Below, one piece after another: positions 30,183 to 39,558 of a stretch of DNA of 64,000 bases. Each line of letters opens with the position of its first letter. Position 1 is the first letter of the stretch. The stretch spans positions 1,114 through 65,113 of the forward strand of contig NZ_LMDG01000002.1 in NCBI RefSeq assembly GCF_001426265.1. Reading direction: 5' to 3'. This stretch comes from Rhizobium sp. Root1220. GTDB taxonomy: Bacteria > Pseudomonadota > Alphaproteobacteria > Rhizobiales > Rhizobiaceae. Position numbers and translations under genes: made by a program. The notes beneath the pieces were generated by a model, which searched no databases, had not been told where the DNA came from, and saw nothing but the letters and a program-made list of their open reading frames with translations.

Positions 30183-31063
30183 AACCCGACACCCTCAAGG
30201 ACAAACTCATCCCCGTCGCATCGATCCTGACCGTACTAGTGGTCATCTGGTACATTGCCGCCATCCTGATGAACGCCTCGTTTCAGCGCGACATGGATGC
30301 CCGCGCCAACCAGACGCCGGGCACCATCGAGTTCATCGGCAAGACGCTTTCGCAACCGAAACCGCTGCTCCCCGCCCCGCATCAGGTGGCGCAGAATTTC
30401 TTCGAGAACACCTTCCTGCGAAAGCTCTCCAGCAACCGCAGCCTCGTCTACCATAGCGGCGTCACCCTCTCCTCCACGGTACTCGGCTTTGGCCTCGGCA
30501 CCTTGTTGGGCATCCTGATCGCCGTGGGTATAGTTCACATCAAGGCGCTCGACCGCAGCCTAATGCCGTGGATCATAACCTCGCAGACGATCCCGATCCT
30601 GGCGATCGCCCCGATGGTGATCGTCGTGCTTGGCGCCATCAACATCACCGGGCTGATCCCCAAGGCGCTGATCTCGACCTATCTGTCGTTCTTCCCGGTC
30701 ACTGTCGGCATGGTGAAGGGTCTGCGCTCGCCTGAAGTGATGTTCCTCGACCTGATGCGCACCTACAACGCCTCCGCGTCGCAGACCTTCTGGAAACTCC
30801 GTGTACCGGCCTCGGTGCCCTTCCTGTTCACCTCGATGAAGGTTGCGATCGCCGCAAGCCTCGTAGGGGCCATCGTCGGTGAACTGCCGACCGGGGCTGT
30901 TGCCGGAATCGGCTCGAAGCTGCTCGCCGGAGCCTACTACAGCCAGACCATCGACATCTGGGCTGCCTTGATCGCCGGCTCGCTGCTCGCCGCATTGCTG
31001 ATCGCCATCGTCAGCATTGCCGCCAGGATCGTCGACAGGGCCATGGGCGGGAGATCCGCATGA
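30179..31063 (+). CDS. ABC importer permease 1 (BPD_transp_1)
   Basis: This 294-residue inner-membrane protein has about six helices and the EAA-type loop region MFLDLMRTYNASASQTFWKLRVPASVPFLFTSMKVAIAASLVGAIVGELP, typical of the NitT/TauT/SsuC permease family. An N-terminal extra segment of about 70 residues (after the first helix) precedes the core. The ATG overlaps the DUF559 stop and its own stop overlaps the next permease start. It pairs with permease 2 as a heterodimer. Confidence 0.9.
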   Translation: MKPDTLKDKLIPVASILTVLVVIWYIAAILMNASFQRDMDARANQTPGTIEFIGKTLSQPKPLLPAPHQVAQNFFENTFLRKLSSNRSLVYHSGVTLSSTVLGFGLGTLLGILIAVGIVHIKALDRSLMPWIITSQTIPILAIAPMVIVVLGAINITGLIPKALISTYLSFFPVTVGMVKGLRSPEVMFLDLMRTYNASASQTFWKLRVPASVPFLFTSMKVAIAASLVGAIVGELPTGAVAGIGSKLLAGAYYSQTIDIWAALIAGSLLAALLIAIVSIAARIVDRAMGGRSA

Positions 31064-32181
31064 AGCAAGCGTCCTGGCAGGGCGTGGTCGCCCTCGTTCT
31101 CGCGGCTGCTGCCTTCGTATCGCTGCCGCTGTTTTCCACCCCAGCCCCCCAACCGCCCTCGGACGGCGTGACTGCAATCATCCTCGTCCTCATCGCCGCC
31201 GCGACCCTCATTTCATTCCTGCCGCAATCGCCGGCCAGCCGCGCAGCGGTGCTCTTCATCGGCGCCCATGGCGGCGCATGGATGCTGCTCAGTAGCCTAA
31301 GGGGCAACGAGGGACTGGCGGCCAAACCATTCTTCCTGCTGATCGCCGCCTGCTGGCTGCTCGCCTGGCGAACGGTCAGCGAGATCGTTGAAATCCGCGC
31401 GAAATCCCGCAGCAACGACACGGCGCTCCGGCTGCTGGTGCCGGCGATTTTCGGCGCCTGGATCCTGATCCTCTGGGAAACGGCAACCCGCGGCGCCGGC
31501 ATTCCGTTCGTGCTGCTACCGCCGCCGAGCGCCATCGGTGCGCGCATCGTCGGATCGTTGCCGACGCTCGGCGACGACGTCAGACAGACGATTTTCAAGG
31601 CGGTGTTCGCGGGCTACATCATGGGCTGCGCCTCGGGCTTCATTGTCGCCATCCTCGCCGATCGCATCGCCTTCCTGCGCCGCGGCCTGCTGCCGATCGG
31701 CAACATGGTCTCGGCGCTGCCAATGATCGGCGTCGCGCCGATCATGGTCATGTGGTTCGGCTTCGACTGGCAATCGAAGGCGGCCGTGGTCGTCATCATG
31801 ACCTTCTTCCCGATGCTGGTGAACACCGTCGCCGGCCTCACCGCATCTGGTCCGATGGAGCGCGACCTGATGCAGACCTACGCCTCCAGCTATTGGCAGA
31901 CCCTGTTGAAGCTCCGGCTTCCCGCAGCAATGCCGTTCATTTTCAATGCATTGAAGATCAACTCGACGCTGGCTTTGATTGGTGCCATCGTCGCGGAGTT
32001 CTTTGGTACGCCGATCGTCGGCATGGGTTTCCGTATCTCCACCGAGATTGGGCGCATGAATGTCGACATGGTATGGGCCGAAATCGCCGTTGCGGCGCTT
32101 GCCGGTTCGGTCTTCTATGGCGCCATCGCCCTTGCTGAGCGGGCGGTGACGTTCTGGCATCCGTCTATCCGTGGTGGCTAG
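31060..32181 (+). CDS. ABC importer permease 2 with extra N-terminal membrane domain
   Basis: This 373-residue protein has about 120 N-terminal residues with three or four additional hydrophobic helices (VALVLAAAAFVSLPLF, VTAIILVLIAAATLISFL, AAVLFIGAHGGAWMLL, FFLLIAACWLLAW). The BPD_transp_1 core follows (IFGAWILILWETATRGAGIPFVLLPPPSAIG... ERDLMQTYASSYWQTLLKLRLPAAMPFIFNALKI). The core alone would be the usual 250-270 residues. It partners with permease 1. Confidence 0.9.
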   Translation: MKQASWQGVVALVLAAAAFVSLPLFSTPAPQPPSDGVTAIILVLIAAATLISFLPQSPASRAAVLFIGAHGGAWMLLSSLRGNEGLAAKPFFLLIAACWLLAWRTVSEIVEIRAKSRSNDTALRLLVPAIFGAWILILWETATRGAGIPFVLLPPPSAIGARIVGSLPTLGDDVRQTIFKAVFAGYIMGCASGFIVAILADRIAFLRRGLLPIGNMVSALPMIGVAPIMVMWFGFDWQSKAAVVVIMTFFPMLVNTVAGLTASGPMERDLMQTYASSYWQTLLKLRLPAAMPFIFNALKINSTLALIGAIVAEFFGTPIVGMGFRISTEIGRMNVDMVWAEIAVAALAGSVFYGAIALAERAVTFWHPSIRGG

Positions 32182-32239
32182 GCGTCGCTTTATTTCCCGC
32201 GAATGGGATTGGGGCATAACAAAAGAGGGAACCAAGAAA

Positions 32240-33211
32240 ATGAAAAAACTGGTTGTTGCAATGATGGCGAGCGCAATGGCGCTGGGAGCAAGCCACGCGA
32301 TGGCTGCAGACAAGGTGACGCTTCAGCTGAAGTGGGTCACCCAGTCGCAGTTCGCCGGCTACTACGTTGCCAAGGAGAAGGGCTACTACGAAGAGGAAGG
32401 CCTCGACGTCGACATCAAGCCGGGTGGTCCAGACATCGCGCCTGAGCAGGTGATTGCCGGCGGCGGTGCCGACGTCATCGTCGACTGGATGGGAGGCGCT
32501 CTGGTTGCCCGTGAAAAGGGCGTGCCGCTCGTCAACATCGCCCAGCCCTTCCAGAAGTCCGGCATGGAACTGATCTGCCGCAAGGACGGTCCGATCAAGA
32601 CGGAAGCCGATTTCAAGGGCCACACGCTCGGCGTCTGGTTCTTCGGCAATGAATATCCGTTCTTCGCCTGGATGAACAAGATCGGCTTGAAGACCGACGG
32701 CGGCGCCGATGGCGTCACCGTTCTGAAGCAGAGCTTCGACGTGCAGCCGCTGCTGCAGAAGCAGGCAGACTGCATTTCCGTCATGACCTACAATGAATAC
32801 TGGCAGGCAATCGATGCCGGCTTCAAGCCTGAGGAACTGACCGTGTTCAACTACACCGCCATGGGCAACGACCTGCTCGAAGACGGTCTCTATGCCTCCG
32901 AAGACAAGCTCAAGGACCCCGCCTTCAAGGAAAAGATGGCGAAGTTCGTCAAGGCTTCGATGAAGGGCTGGAAATACGCGGTCGAGAATCCTGACGATGC
33001 GGCCGGCATCGTGGTCGACGCCGGTGGACAGGATGAGAACCACCAGAAGCGGATGATGGGCGAAGTCGCCAAGCTGATCGGCGACGGATCCGGGAAGCTC
33101 GACACGACGCTTTATGATCGCACGGCCAAGGCGCTCCTCGACCAGAAGATCATCAACAAGGAGCCGACGGGCGCATGGACGCATGACATCACGGACGCTG
33201 CTGCCAAGTAA
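32240..33211 (+). CDS. NMT1/THI5-like ABC substrate-binding protein
   Basis: This 323-residue exported protein has a signal peptide (MKKLVVAMMASAMALGASHAMAA) and a NMT1 domain: VTLQLKWVTQSQFAGYYVAKEKGYYEEEGLDVDIKPGGPDIAPEQVIAGGGADVIVDWMGGAL. NMT1/THI5-type proteins bind pyrimidine-like and other small planar ligands. The genomic setting next to pyrimidine-degrading enzymes and RutR suggests that the ligand is a pyrimidine, hydantoin or derivative. The ATG at 32240 is preceded by GAGGGAACC. A terminator follows. Confidence 0.88.
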   Translation: MKKLVVAMMASAMALGASHAMAADKVTLQLKWVTQSQFAGYYVAKEKGYYEEEGLDVDIKPGGPDIAPEQVIAGGGADVIVDWMGGALVAREKGVPLVNIAQPFQKSGMELICRKDGPIKTEADFKGHTLGVWFFGNEYPFFAWMNKIGLKTDGGADGVTVLKQSFDVQPLLQKQADCISVMTYNEYWQAIDAGFKPEELTVFNYTAMGNDLLEDGLYASEDKLKDPAFKEKMAKFVKASMKGWKYAVENPDDAAGIVVDAGGQDENHQKRMMGEVAKLIGDGSGKLDTTLYDRTAKALLDQKIINKEPTGAWTHDITDAAAK

Positions 33212-33230
33212 GCAACAGTCGGGTTAAATC

Positions 33231-33263
33231 GAACGCGCGGAGATGATCCGCGCGTTCTTGTTT
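33231..33263 (+). terminator. Rho-independent terminator after the ABC importer operon
   Basis: GAACGCGCGGA (33231-33241) pairs with TCCGCGCGTTC (33247-33257) around GATGA, followed by TTGTTTG. It lies 20 bases behind the SBP stop. Confidence 0.85.
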
Positions 33264-33615
33264 GATAGAAAGAGAAAAATCTGAAGCCGGTGTCGCTTGG
33301 CGCTCGTGTCGAACGTCATATTGACACGAGGTTATGATCAACTATGGGAATGCTCACATAACCCCATGGTGATTGATCTGTCCTTTAAAGGTAATTATCG
33401 TGGCTTGAAGGGGAATTGTTTTCCGCCGGACTTGTGCGATAGACAAAACGATACCACGTACAATCTAATTTTTGCCGGATGAGGGACTTCTTGATTGAGA
33501 ACCGGCAGAAGATGCGGGAATACCTCTGAGAATACAAATACTGGATTGGGCCTTTTCGCGAGCTGACGACAACGCGCGAGCTTGGCTGACCTTGTCAAGA
33601 ACTGGACGAAGACGC
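33264..33615. other. Intergenic region before the RND efflux operon (about 350 bp)
   Basis: No convincing gene is seen; a 61-residue ORF here has no family resemblance and poor codon pattern. The stretch has lower GC than its neighbours and two dyads. The better is CTCGTGTC-N12-GACACGAG (33303-33330); a weaker one, GGTTATG/CATAACC, spans 33330-33363. The efflux promoter is presumably within it. Confidence 0.5.
33303..33330. promoter_or_regulatory. Inverted repeat CTCGTGTC-N12-GACACGAG upstream of the RND operon
   Basis: Eight-base perfect arms lie about 290 bases upstream of the adaptor gene. It may be an operator for an efflux regulator; no regulator gene is adjacent. A TetR-like dimer site is plausible but unproven. 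Confidence 0.4.
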
Positions 33616-34803
33616 ATGGCATGCACGCCGCTTAACACTCTACGCGCCTCCCTGATTCTCGCTGCGCTCGCGGCGCCGACGGCATTTGCCCAGGAAGCCC
33701 CGGTCGCCAAACCGCAGCAGAACCTGCCCGCCATTGTCGTGACGAAGGCGTCCAACCGCGCACTTGTGGACCGTGTCGTCGCGACCGGAACGGTCAAGCC
33801 GGTTGAGGAAATCTATATCCAGCCACAGGTCGAGGGCCTGTCGATCCGCGCATTGAACGCCGATGTCGGTGACAAGGTCCGTGCGGGCAGCGCGCTCGCG
33901 ACGCTGAACGATGACGCTCTTGTCTTGGACAAGAGCCAGTTGCAGGCAACCCGGGCAAAGAATGAGGCGAGCATGGCGCAGCTGCGCGCGCAGCTGATCG
34001 AAGCCCAGGCAAATGCCGAGCAAGCGCGCCAACAGCAGGTGCGCGCCCAGGAAATGGGTAAGAAGGGCACCGTGTCGACGGCCACAGTCGAACAGGCCGA
34101 TGCAGCCGCGGCTTCCGCGAACGCACGCGTATCGTCGGCTGAGCAGGCGATCCAGGTGGCGATGGCTGATATCAAGGTCACGGAGAGCCAGATCGCCGAC
34201 GCCGACCTCAAGTTGGCTCGCACTGATGTGAAGACCCCGGTCGATGGCACGGTCTCAGCCAAGAACGCCAAGGTCGGGGCGATCGCGCTCGGCACCGGCG
34301 AACCACTCTTCACCATCATCCGCGACGACAAGGTCGAGCTCGTCGCTGAAGTCAGCGAGAACGACATCGTCAGGATCGAGCCGGGCCAGAAGGCAACGCT
34401 TTCGCTTTCAGGTAGCCGCGAGAAGCTTACCGGCTCCGTTCGCCTTGTCTCGCCAACGGTCGATCCCCTGACGCGTCTTGGTCTGGTTCATATCCTGATC
34501 GACGACAGCAGCAAGGCGCGCTCCGGCATGTACGGCAGTGCCGATATTGTCGTGCGCACGACGGAGAACGTTGCCCTTCCCCTCTCTGCCGTCCTGACCG
34601 GTAGCGAAGGCTCCTCGGCCCGGAAGGTCGAGGGTGATGTGGTGAAATTCGTGACGGTCGAGACCGGCATCCAGGACGGCGCCTATGTCGAGATCATCAA
34701 AGGACTGACAGCTGGCGAAGAAGTCGTTGCCAAGGCCGGCGCCTATGTCCGCGACGGCGATCACATCACGCCGGTGCGTGAGCAGCCCCCGGTTTCCAAC
34801 TAA
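33616..34803 (+). CDS. RND efflux periplasmic adaptor (membrane fusion protein)
   Basis: This 395-residue protein has a signal peptide (LRASLILAALAAPTAFAQ). The lipoyl halves are in VEEIYIQPQVEGLSIRALNADVGDKVRAGSALATL and LARTDVKTPVDGTVSAKNAKVGAIALGTGEPLFTI, an alpha-helical hairpin lies between (residues 95-185), and the beta-barrel follows (VAEVSENDIVRIEPGQKATLSL). It bridges the inner-membrane RND pump encoded 11 bases downstream to a TolC-type channel. ATG 33616 replaces a longer TTG start. It is HlyD_D23/AcrA-like; substrates unknown. Confidence 0.92.
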   Translation: MACTPLNTLRASLILAALAAPTAFAQEAPVAKPQQNLPAIVVTKASNRALVDRVVATGTVKPVEEIYIQPQVEGLSIRALNADVGDKVRAGSALATLNDDALVLDKSQLQATRAKNEASMAQLRAQLIEAQANAEQARQQQVRAQEMGKKGTVSTATVEQADAAAASANARVSSAEQAIQVAMADIKVTESQIADADLKLARTDVKTPVDGTVSAKNAKVGAIALGTGEPLFTIIRDDKVELVAEVSENDIVRIEPGQKATLSLSGSREKLTGSVRLVSPTVDPLTRLGLVHILIDDSSKARSGMYGSADIVVRTTENVALPLSAVLTGSEGSSARKVEGDVVKFVTVETGIQDGAYVEIIKGLTAGEEVVAKAGAYVRDGDHITPVREQPPVSN

Positions 34804-34814
34804 GAGACGACTCG

Positions 34815-37800
34815 ATGAACTTTTCAGCCTGGTCTATCCGAAATCCCATCGCGCCGCTTCTGGGCTTCGCCCTGCTACTTTTCGTGGGGATTCAGGCGTT
34901 CAACAAGCTGCCGATCACGCGCTTCCCGAACATCGACGTCCCGCTCGTCTCAGTCGTGGTGACCCAGAGCGGCGCCTCGCCTGCCGAGCTCGAAATGCAG
35001 GTGACGAAGGAGATCGAGGACGCTGTCGCCAGCATCACCGGCATCGACGAGATCCAGTCGACAGTTACCGACGGCCAGTCGCAGACCGTCATCATGTTCC
35101 GCATGGAAGTGCCAACAGAGCAGGCCGTGCAGGACACCAAGGATGCGATCGATCGTATCCGCAGCGATCTTCCGGCCAACGTCGAAGAGCCGATCGTTTC
35201 CAAGATCGATGTCGAAGGCCAGGCGATCCAAACCTTTGCCGTCTCCTCCCCGGACATGACACTCGAGGAATTGTCCTGGTTTGTCGACGATACGATCAAG
35301 CGTTCGCTACAGGGGCAGAGCGGCATCGGCCGCGTCGATCGCTACGGCGGTGCCGACCGCGAGGTGCGCATCGAACTCAATCCTGACAAGCTCAACGCCC
35401 ACGGCATCACCGCAGCAAGCGTGAACCAGCAGCTTCGCGGCACCAACGTCGACCTCGGTTCCGGTCGTGGCCAGGTGGCCGGAAGCGAGCAGGCGATCCG
35501 CGTTCTCGGCGATGCACGCAACGTCGCCGAGCTTGCCAATACGACCATCGCGCTACCCAACGGCCGCTTCGTGAAGGTCTCCGATCTTGGCGCCATCAAG
35601 GACACTTACGAAGAGCCGAAATCCTTCTCGCGTTTCAACGCCACGCCGGTTGTGACCTTCGGCGTGTTCCGCTCGAAGGGTGCCAGCGAAGTCAGCGTCG
35701 CGGAAACCGTGTCGCATAGCCTCGAAAAGGTCCGGGCCGAAAACCCGAACGTGAAGATCGAGCTCATCGACGACTCCGTCTACTTCACCTACGGCAACTA
35801 CGAAGCCGCCCTGCACACGCTTCTTGAAGGCGCCCTGCTCGCTATCGTCGTCGTTTTCCTATTCCTCAGGAACTGGCGCGCAACGTTGATCTCCGCGGTC
35901 GCCCTTCCACTGTCTGCGATCCCCACTTTCTGGATCATGGACCTGATGGGTTTCTCGCTGAACCTCGTCAGCTTCCTCGCCTTGACGCTGGCGACCGGTA
36001 TTCTCGTCGACGACGCCATCGTCGAGATCGAGAACATTGCCCGTCACATCAAGATGGGCAAGACACCCTATCGCGCCGCAATCGAGGCCGCCGACGAAAT
36101 CGGTCTTGCCGTGATCGCAACGACATTCACGATCATCGCGGTCTTTGTGCCGGTGTCGTTCATGCCCGGTATTCCCGGCCAGTACTTCATCCAGTTCGGC
36201 CTGACGGTTGCTTTCTCCGTCTTCTTCTCGCTGATGGTCGCGCGTCTCATCACACCGATGATGGCCGCCTATCTGATGAGCGCCGAAGACGGCATAGAGG
36301 ACCACCACGACAATGACGGCTGGTTCTTCCGTGGCTATACCCGGCTTGTGCGCGCGACCACCAGCCGCTGGTGGAGTCGTTACGCGACACTGATCGCAGC
36401 AATCGCCTTCCTTGTTGGTTCCGTGGCTCTGCTCGCACAAGTTCCCGGCAGCTTCCTGCCGCCGGAAGACGCCTCCCGCATCGTGCTGTCCGTCGAACTG
36501 CCGCCGAACGCGACGCTCGACGACACCGAAGCGACCACCGACGAGGTCTACAGGAACGTTCAGGGTATCAACGGGGTCGAAAGCGTCTTCGTACTCGGCG
36601 GCGCGTCGCCGAAGGGCGACCTCGAATTGCGTCGCGCAACAGTGACGCTCGCCCTCCAGAAGCTTGACCAGTCCCTGGTGAAGAAGCTCGTCAACGACGT
36701 CCTGGGTTCCATCCCGGTCATTGGCCCGCATCTTCCGAAAGTCGAGCTTCACGGCCGCGTCCGTCCGCAGTGGGATATCGAAAAGGAAGTCTTTGCCAAG
36801 CTCCGCCATATCCCGGATGTTCGCATCCTGAAACTCAACGACCGCGGCGAGCGCGACCTGTCGTTCAACTTCCTATCCAAGAACGAGAAGGACCTGAGCG
36901 ACGCTGTCGGTATTCTCGAAGCGAAGCTGCGCGCCGACCCGTCGCTGGCAAACGTCAGTGCGGATGGCGCCCTGCCCCGTCCCGAACTTCAGGTTCGCCC
37001 TCGAAAGGATCAGGCCGCTCGTCTGGGCATCACACCGCAGCAGATCTCGGAGACCATCCGCGTCGCCACGATCGGCGATGTCGATGCGGCGCTCGCCAAG
37101 ATCAACCTCGACAATCGCCAGATCCCGATCCGCGTGCAGGCTTCGTTGGACATGCGCCGCGACCTAGCGGCTCTCAGGGCGCTGAAGATCCAGACCGCAA
37201 GCGGTACGACAGTGCCGCTCTCGACCGTCGCGGATATCGACTATTCGGAAGGTGTCAGCTCCATCAAGCGCAACAACCGCAACCGCGTCGTGTCGATCGG
37301 TTCCGATCTGCCACAGGGCGTGGCGCTTGATACAGCATCGGCGCATTTCCGCCAGATCGTCAAGGATGCCAACATCCCCGCGACGGTTCAGCTGGTCGAG
37401 AGCGGCGATACCAAAGTGCAGAAGGAGATGCAGCAGAGCTTCGTCAACGCCATGCTGATGGGCCTGATGCTGGTGCTGACGGTGCTGATCCTGCTCTTCA
37501 AGGACGTGATCCAGCCCTTCACCATCCTGTTCTCGCTGCCGCTGGCTATCGGCGGCGTGGCCGTCGGGCTGCTGTTGACCAACAACCCCCTATCGATGCC
37601 CGTCTTGATCGGCATCCTGATGCTCATGGGTATCGTTACCAAGAACGCGATCCTGCTGGTCGATTTCGCGATCGAGATGCGCCATCGCGGCATGGAAAGG
37701 GTCGAAGCCATGGTGGAGGCTGGCCGCAAGCGTGCCCGCCCGATCATCATGACCTCGATCGCCATGTCGGCCGGCATGCTGCCGTCAGCGCTCGGCGTCG

Positions 37801-38108
37801 GCGAAGGCGGCTCGTTCCGTGCGCCGATGGCTATCGCCGTCATCGGTGGCATCATTGTCTCGACGGTGCTTTCGCTCGTCGTCGTTCCCTCCTTCTTCCT
37901 CATCATGGACGATCTGTCCCGCCTGCTCGGCTGGATGTTCGGTCGTCTCGTCGGCAAGAAGGATCAGGAAGAACTGCCCCTGTCGCGCGAAGAACTGACC
38001 GAGGCGGTCGGCTCCCTCGACGATCGCGTAACCGCCATCGAAAAGCCTGGGAAGAAAGGCAACTCGTCCGACAACGTCGTCCGGCTACCACCCTTCGCGG
38101 CGGAATAG
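34815..38108 (+). CDS. RND-family efflux pump, HAE-type
   Basis: This 1097-residue inner-membrane pump has twelve helices in two repeats, each with a large periplasmic loop. The start FSAWSIRNPIAPLLGFALLLFVGIQAFNKLPITRFPNIDVPLVSVVV and helix 4 GILVDDAIVEIENIARH carry the proton-relay aspartates. The C-terminal half has LMGIVTKNAILLVDFAIEMRHRGMERVEAMVEAGRKRARPIIMTSIAMSAGMLPSALGVGEGGSFRAPMAIAVIGG. It exports hydrophobic/amphiphilic compounds with the adjacent adaptor. A strong terminator follows. No outer-membrane gene is adjacent. Confidence 0.95.
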   Translation: MNFSAWSIRNPIAPLLGFALLLFVGIQAFNKLPITRFPNIDVPLVSVVVTQSGASPAELEMQVTKEIEDAVASITGIDEIQSTVTDGQSQTVIMFRMEVPTEQAVQDTKDAIDRIRSDLPANVEEPIVSKIDVEGQAIQTFAVSSPDMTLEELSWFVDDTIKRSLQGQSGIGRVDRYGGADREVRIELNPDKLNAHGITAASVNQQLRGTNVDLGSGRGQVAGSEQAIRVLGDARNVAELANTTIALPNGRFVKVSDLGAIKDTYEEPKSFSRFNATPVVTFGVFRSKGASEVSVAETVSHSLEKVRAENPNVKIELIDDSVYFTYGNYEAALHTLLEGALLAIVVVFLFLRNWRATLISAVALPLSAIPTFWIMDLMGFSLNLVSFLALTLATGILVDDAIVEIENIARHIKMGKTPYRAAIEAADEIGLAVIATTFTIIAVFVPVSFMPGIPGQYFIQFGLTVAFSVFFSLMVARLITPMMAAYLMSAEDGIEDHHDNDGWFFRGYTRLVRATTSRWWSRYATLIAAIAFLVGSVALLAQVPGSFLPPEDASRIVLSVELPPNATLDDTEATTDEVYRNVQGINGVESVFVLGGASPKGDLELRRATVTLALQKLDQSLVKKLVNDVLGSIPVIGPHLPKVELHGRVRPQWDIEKEVFAKLRHIPDVRILKLNDRGERDLSFNFLSKNEKDLSDAVGILEAKLRADPSLANVSADGALPRPELQVRPRKDQAARLGITPQQISETIRVATIGDVDAALAKINLDNRQIPIRVQASLDMRRDLAALRALKIQTASGTTVPLSTVADIDYSEGVSSIKRNNRNRVVSIGSDLPQGVALDTASAHFRQIVKDANIPATVQLVESGDTKVQKEMQQSFVNAMLMGLMLVLTVLILLFKDVIQPFTILFSLPLAIGGVAVGLLLTNNPLSMPVLIGILMLMGIVTKNAILLVDFAIEMRHRGMERVEAMVEAGRKRARPIIMTSIAMSAGMLPSALGVGEGGSFRAPMAIAVIGGIIVSTVLSLVVVPSFFLIMDDLSRLLGWMFGRLVGKKDQEELPLSREELTEAVGSLDDRVTAIEKPGKKGNSSDNVVRLPPFAAE

Positions 38109-38122
38109 CACCTCTAAGATCG

Positions 38123-38149
38123 AAAGCCGGGGTTCGCCCCGGCTTTTTT
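38123..38149 (+). terminator. Rho-independent terminator after the RND pump
   Basis: AGCCGGGG and CCCCGGCT around a TTCG tetraloop, preceded by A-residues and followed by TTTTTTG, 15 bases behind the stop: a textbook terminator. Confidence 0.93.
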
Positions 38150-38165
38150 GTTTCTCGGGCCAGAC

Positions 38166-38179
38166 TTGATCCAGATCAA
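38166..38179. promoter_or_regulatory. Perfect FNR/FixK/DNR box (TTGAT-CCAG-ATCAA)
   Basis: The sequence is an exact TTGAT-N4-ATCAA anaerobox, 80 bases upstream of the Crp/Fnr regulator gene. It suggests control by low oxygen (FixK/FnrN) or by the encoded regulator itself. Confidence 0.8.
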
Positions 38180-38258
38180 ATCTGCAGCCCCTCTCTCCGG
38201 TTATTCTTGCGGTATGGCAGGCGGAAAGCGCCTGCCGCAAGCAACCACGGAGAAAGAG

Positions 38259-38942
38259 ATGACGAAGGCCTTTAAGCTGAGTGCCGCCCAGAAGGTGATG
38301 CTTGCTGATGCCTTGATTGTTTCAGGCCTGAGCGAGGAGGAGCGCAACGCGCTGCTGTCTTGCGCAACCGCAGTCCGCCATGAGGTCCACGGCAACCTCT
38401 TCCGCGAGCGCGATGAGGCACGCTACTTCTATTGCGTACTGTCGGGCTATGTGCGCCTCTACCGGCTTGGTGGCGATGGTCGAGAGGCCGACATCCGGAT
38501 CTGCGAACCGGGCGACAGCTTCGGCGAATGCCTTCTCCTCGACGGCGGTGGCTATAACTATAGCGCGCAGGCGATGGAGCATGCGATGCTTGCGCGCTTC
38601 GATCTTGCAAAAGTCAGGGCATTGTTGGAAGCGCGCCCGCGCATCGGAACCGCGATCCTGCGCAGCCTCTCCCGGCACCTGTTATCGACGATCGATTGCC
38701 TCGCCAGCGACCGCATGCAGACAGCGCCGCAGCGCGTGGCCGGCTATCTGCTGACCCATAGCACGCAGCAAGGCGTTGCCGCCTCCCTGCGCCTGCCGTT
38801 TCAAAAGAGCCTGTTGGCGCGCAAGCTCGGGCTTGCGCCCGAAGCATTGTCGCGCGCCTTTTCGACCCTTCGCGAGGCCGGGGTGACAGTCAGCGGCCGC
38901 TCGATCGAGATCAGCAACCTGAATACGCTCAAGGAGATCTAG
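38259..38942 (+). CDS. Crp/Fnr-family transcriptional regulator (DNR/NnrR-like)
   Basis: This 227-residue protein has a cyclic-nucleotide-binding-type beta barrel (VHGNLFRERDEARYFYCVLSGYVRLYRLGGDGREADIRICEPGDSFGECLLLDGGG) and a C-terminal winged helix (QKSLLARKLGLAPEALSRAFSTLREAGVTVSGR). The recognition helix has the E-x-x-S-R pattern (PEALSRAF), as in FNR-type readers of TTGAT sites. There is no N-terminal Cys cluster for an Fe-S centre, so it is DNR/NnrR-like rather than FNR. ATG 38259 follows GGAGAAAGAG. It is convergent with ureG. Confidence 0.87.
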   Translation: MTKAFKLSAAQKVMLADALIVSGLSEEERNALLSCATAVRHEVHGNLFRERDEARYFYCVLSGYVRLYRLGGDGREADIRICEPGDSFGECLLLDGGGYNYSAQAMEHAMLARFDLAKVRALLEARPRIGTAILRSLSRHLLSTIDCLASDRMQTAPQRVAGYLLTHSTQQGVAASLRLPFQKSLLARKLGLAPEALSRAFSTLREAGVTVSGRSIEISNLNTLKEI

Positions 38943-38946
38943 GCGG

Positions 38947-39558
38947 TCAAAGGCCGCCTTGCTCCTTGAGGAAGCTGACGATCGAGCCGACGCCATCGCC
39001 GCGCTTCATGTCCGAGAAGACAAAGGGCCGCGTTTCCCGCATGCGCGTCGCGTCGCGGTCCATAACCTCGAGATCAGCGCCGACGTAGGGCGCCAGGTCC
39101 TTCTTGTTGATGACGAGCAAGTCGGACTTGGTGATCCCGGGTCCGCCCTTGCGCGGGATTTCCTCACCCTGGCAGACCGAGATGACATAGATCGTGATAT
39201 CGGCAAGGTCCGGCGAGAATGTTGCCGCGAGGTTGTCGCCTCCAGACTCGATGAACACCACGTCGAGATCAGGGATACGGGCGCTAAGGCCCGCGATGGC
39301 CTGCAGGTTGATGGTCGCATCCTCGCGAATGGCAGTATGCGGGCAGCCACCCGTTTCTACGCCGACGATCCGCTCCGACGGCAGCGCCTGCATGCGCATC
39401 AACGCTTCTGCGTCCTCCGTCGTGTAGATGTCGTTGGTAACGACAGCCACCGAATAGTCGTCCCGCATTGCCTTGCAGAGCTTCTCCGTGAGCGCCGTCT
39501 TGCCCGAACCGACGGGACCGCCGATACCGACCCGCAAAGGTCCATTTCCTGATTTCAT
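38947..39558 (-). CDS. ureG: Urease accessory GTPase UreG
   Basis: This 203-residue SIMIBI GTPase has P-loop [18 protein letters not shown], then [17 protein letters not shown], the metal-binding Cys-Pro-His in [19 protein letters not shown], and guanine specificity [12 protein letters not shown]. It drives nickel delivery into urease with UreE, UreF and UreD. The ATG overlaps (ATGA) the stop of a 34-aa ORF that itself overlaps ureF, so translation is continuous. It ends 5 bases from the convergent crp-like gene. Confidence 0.96.
   Translation of the reverse strand: MKSGNGPLRVGIGGPVGSGKTALTEKLCKAMRDDYSVAVVTNDIYTTEDAEALMRMQALPSERIVGVETGGCPHTAIREDATINLQAIAGLSARIPDLDVVFIESGGDNLAATFSPDLADITIYVISVCQGEEIPRKGGPGITKSDLLVINKKDLAPYVGADLEVMDRDATRMRETRPFVFSDMKRGDGVGSIVSFLKEQGGL

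Noticed and set aside
33297..33482. 61-codon ORF before the RND operon
   Set aside because: No ribosome site, no recognisable family, low-GC non-coding character and overlap with two inverted repeats.
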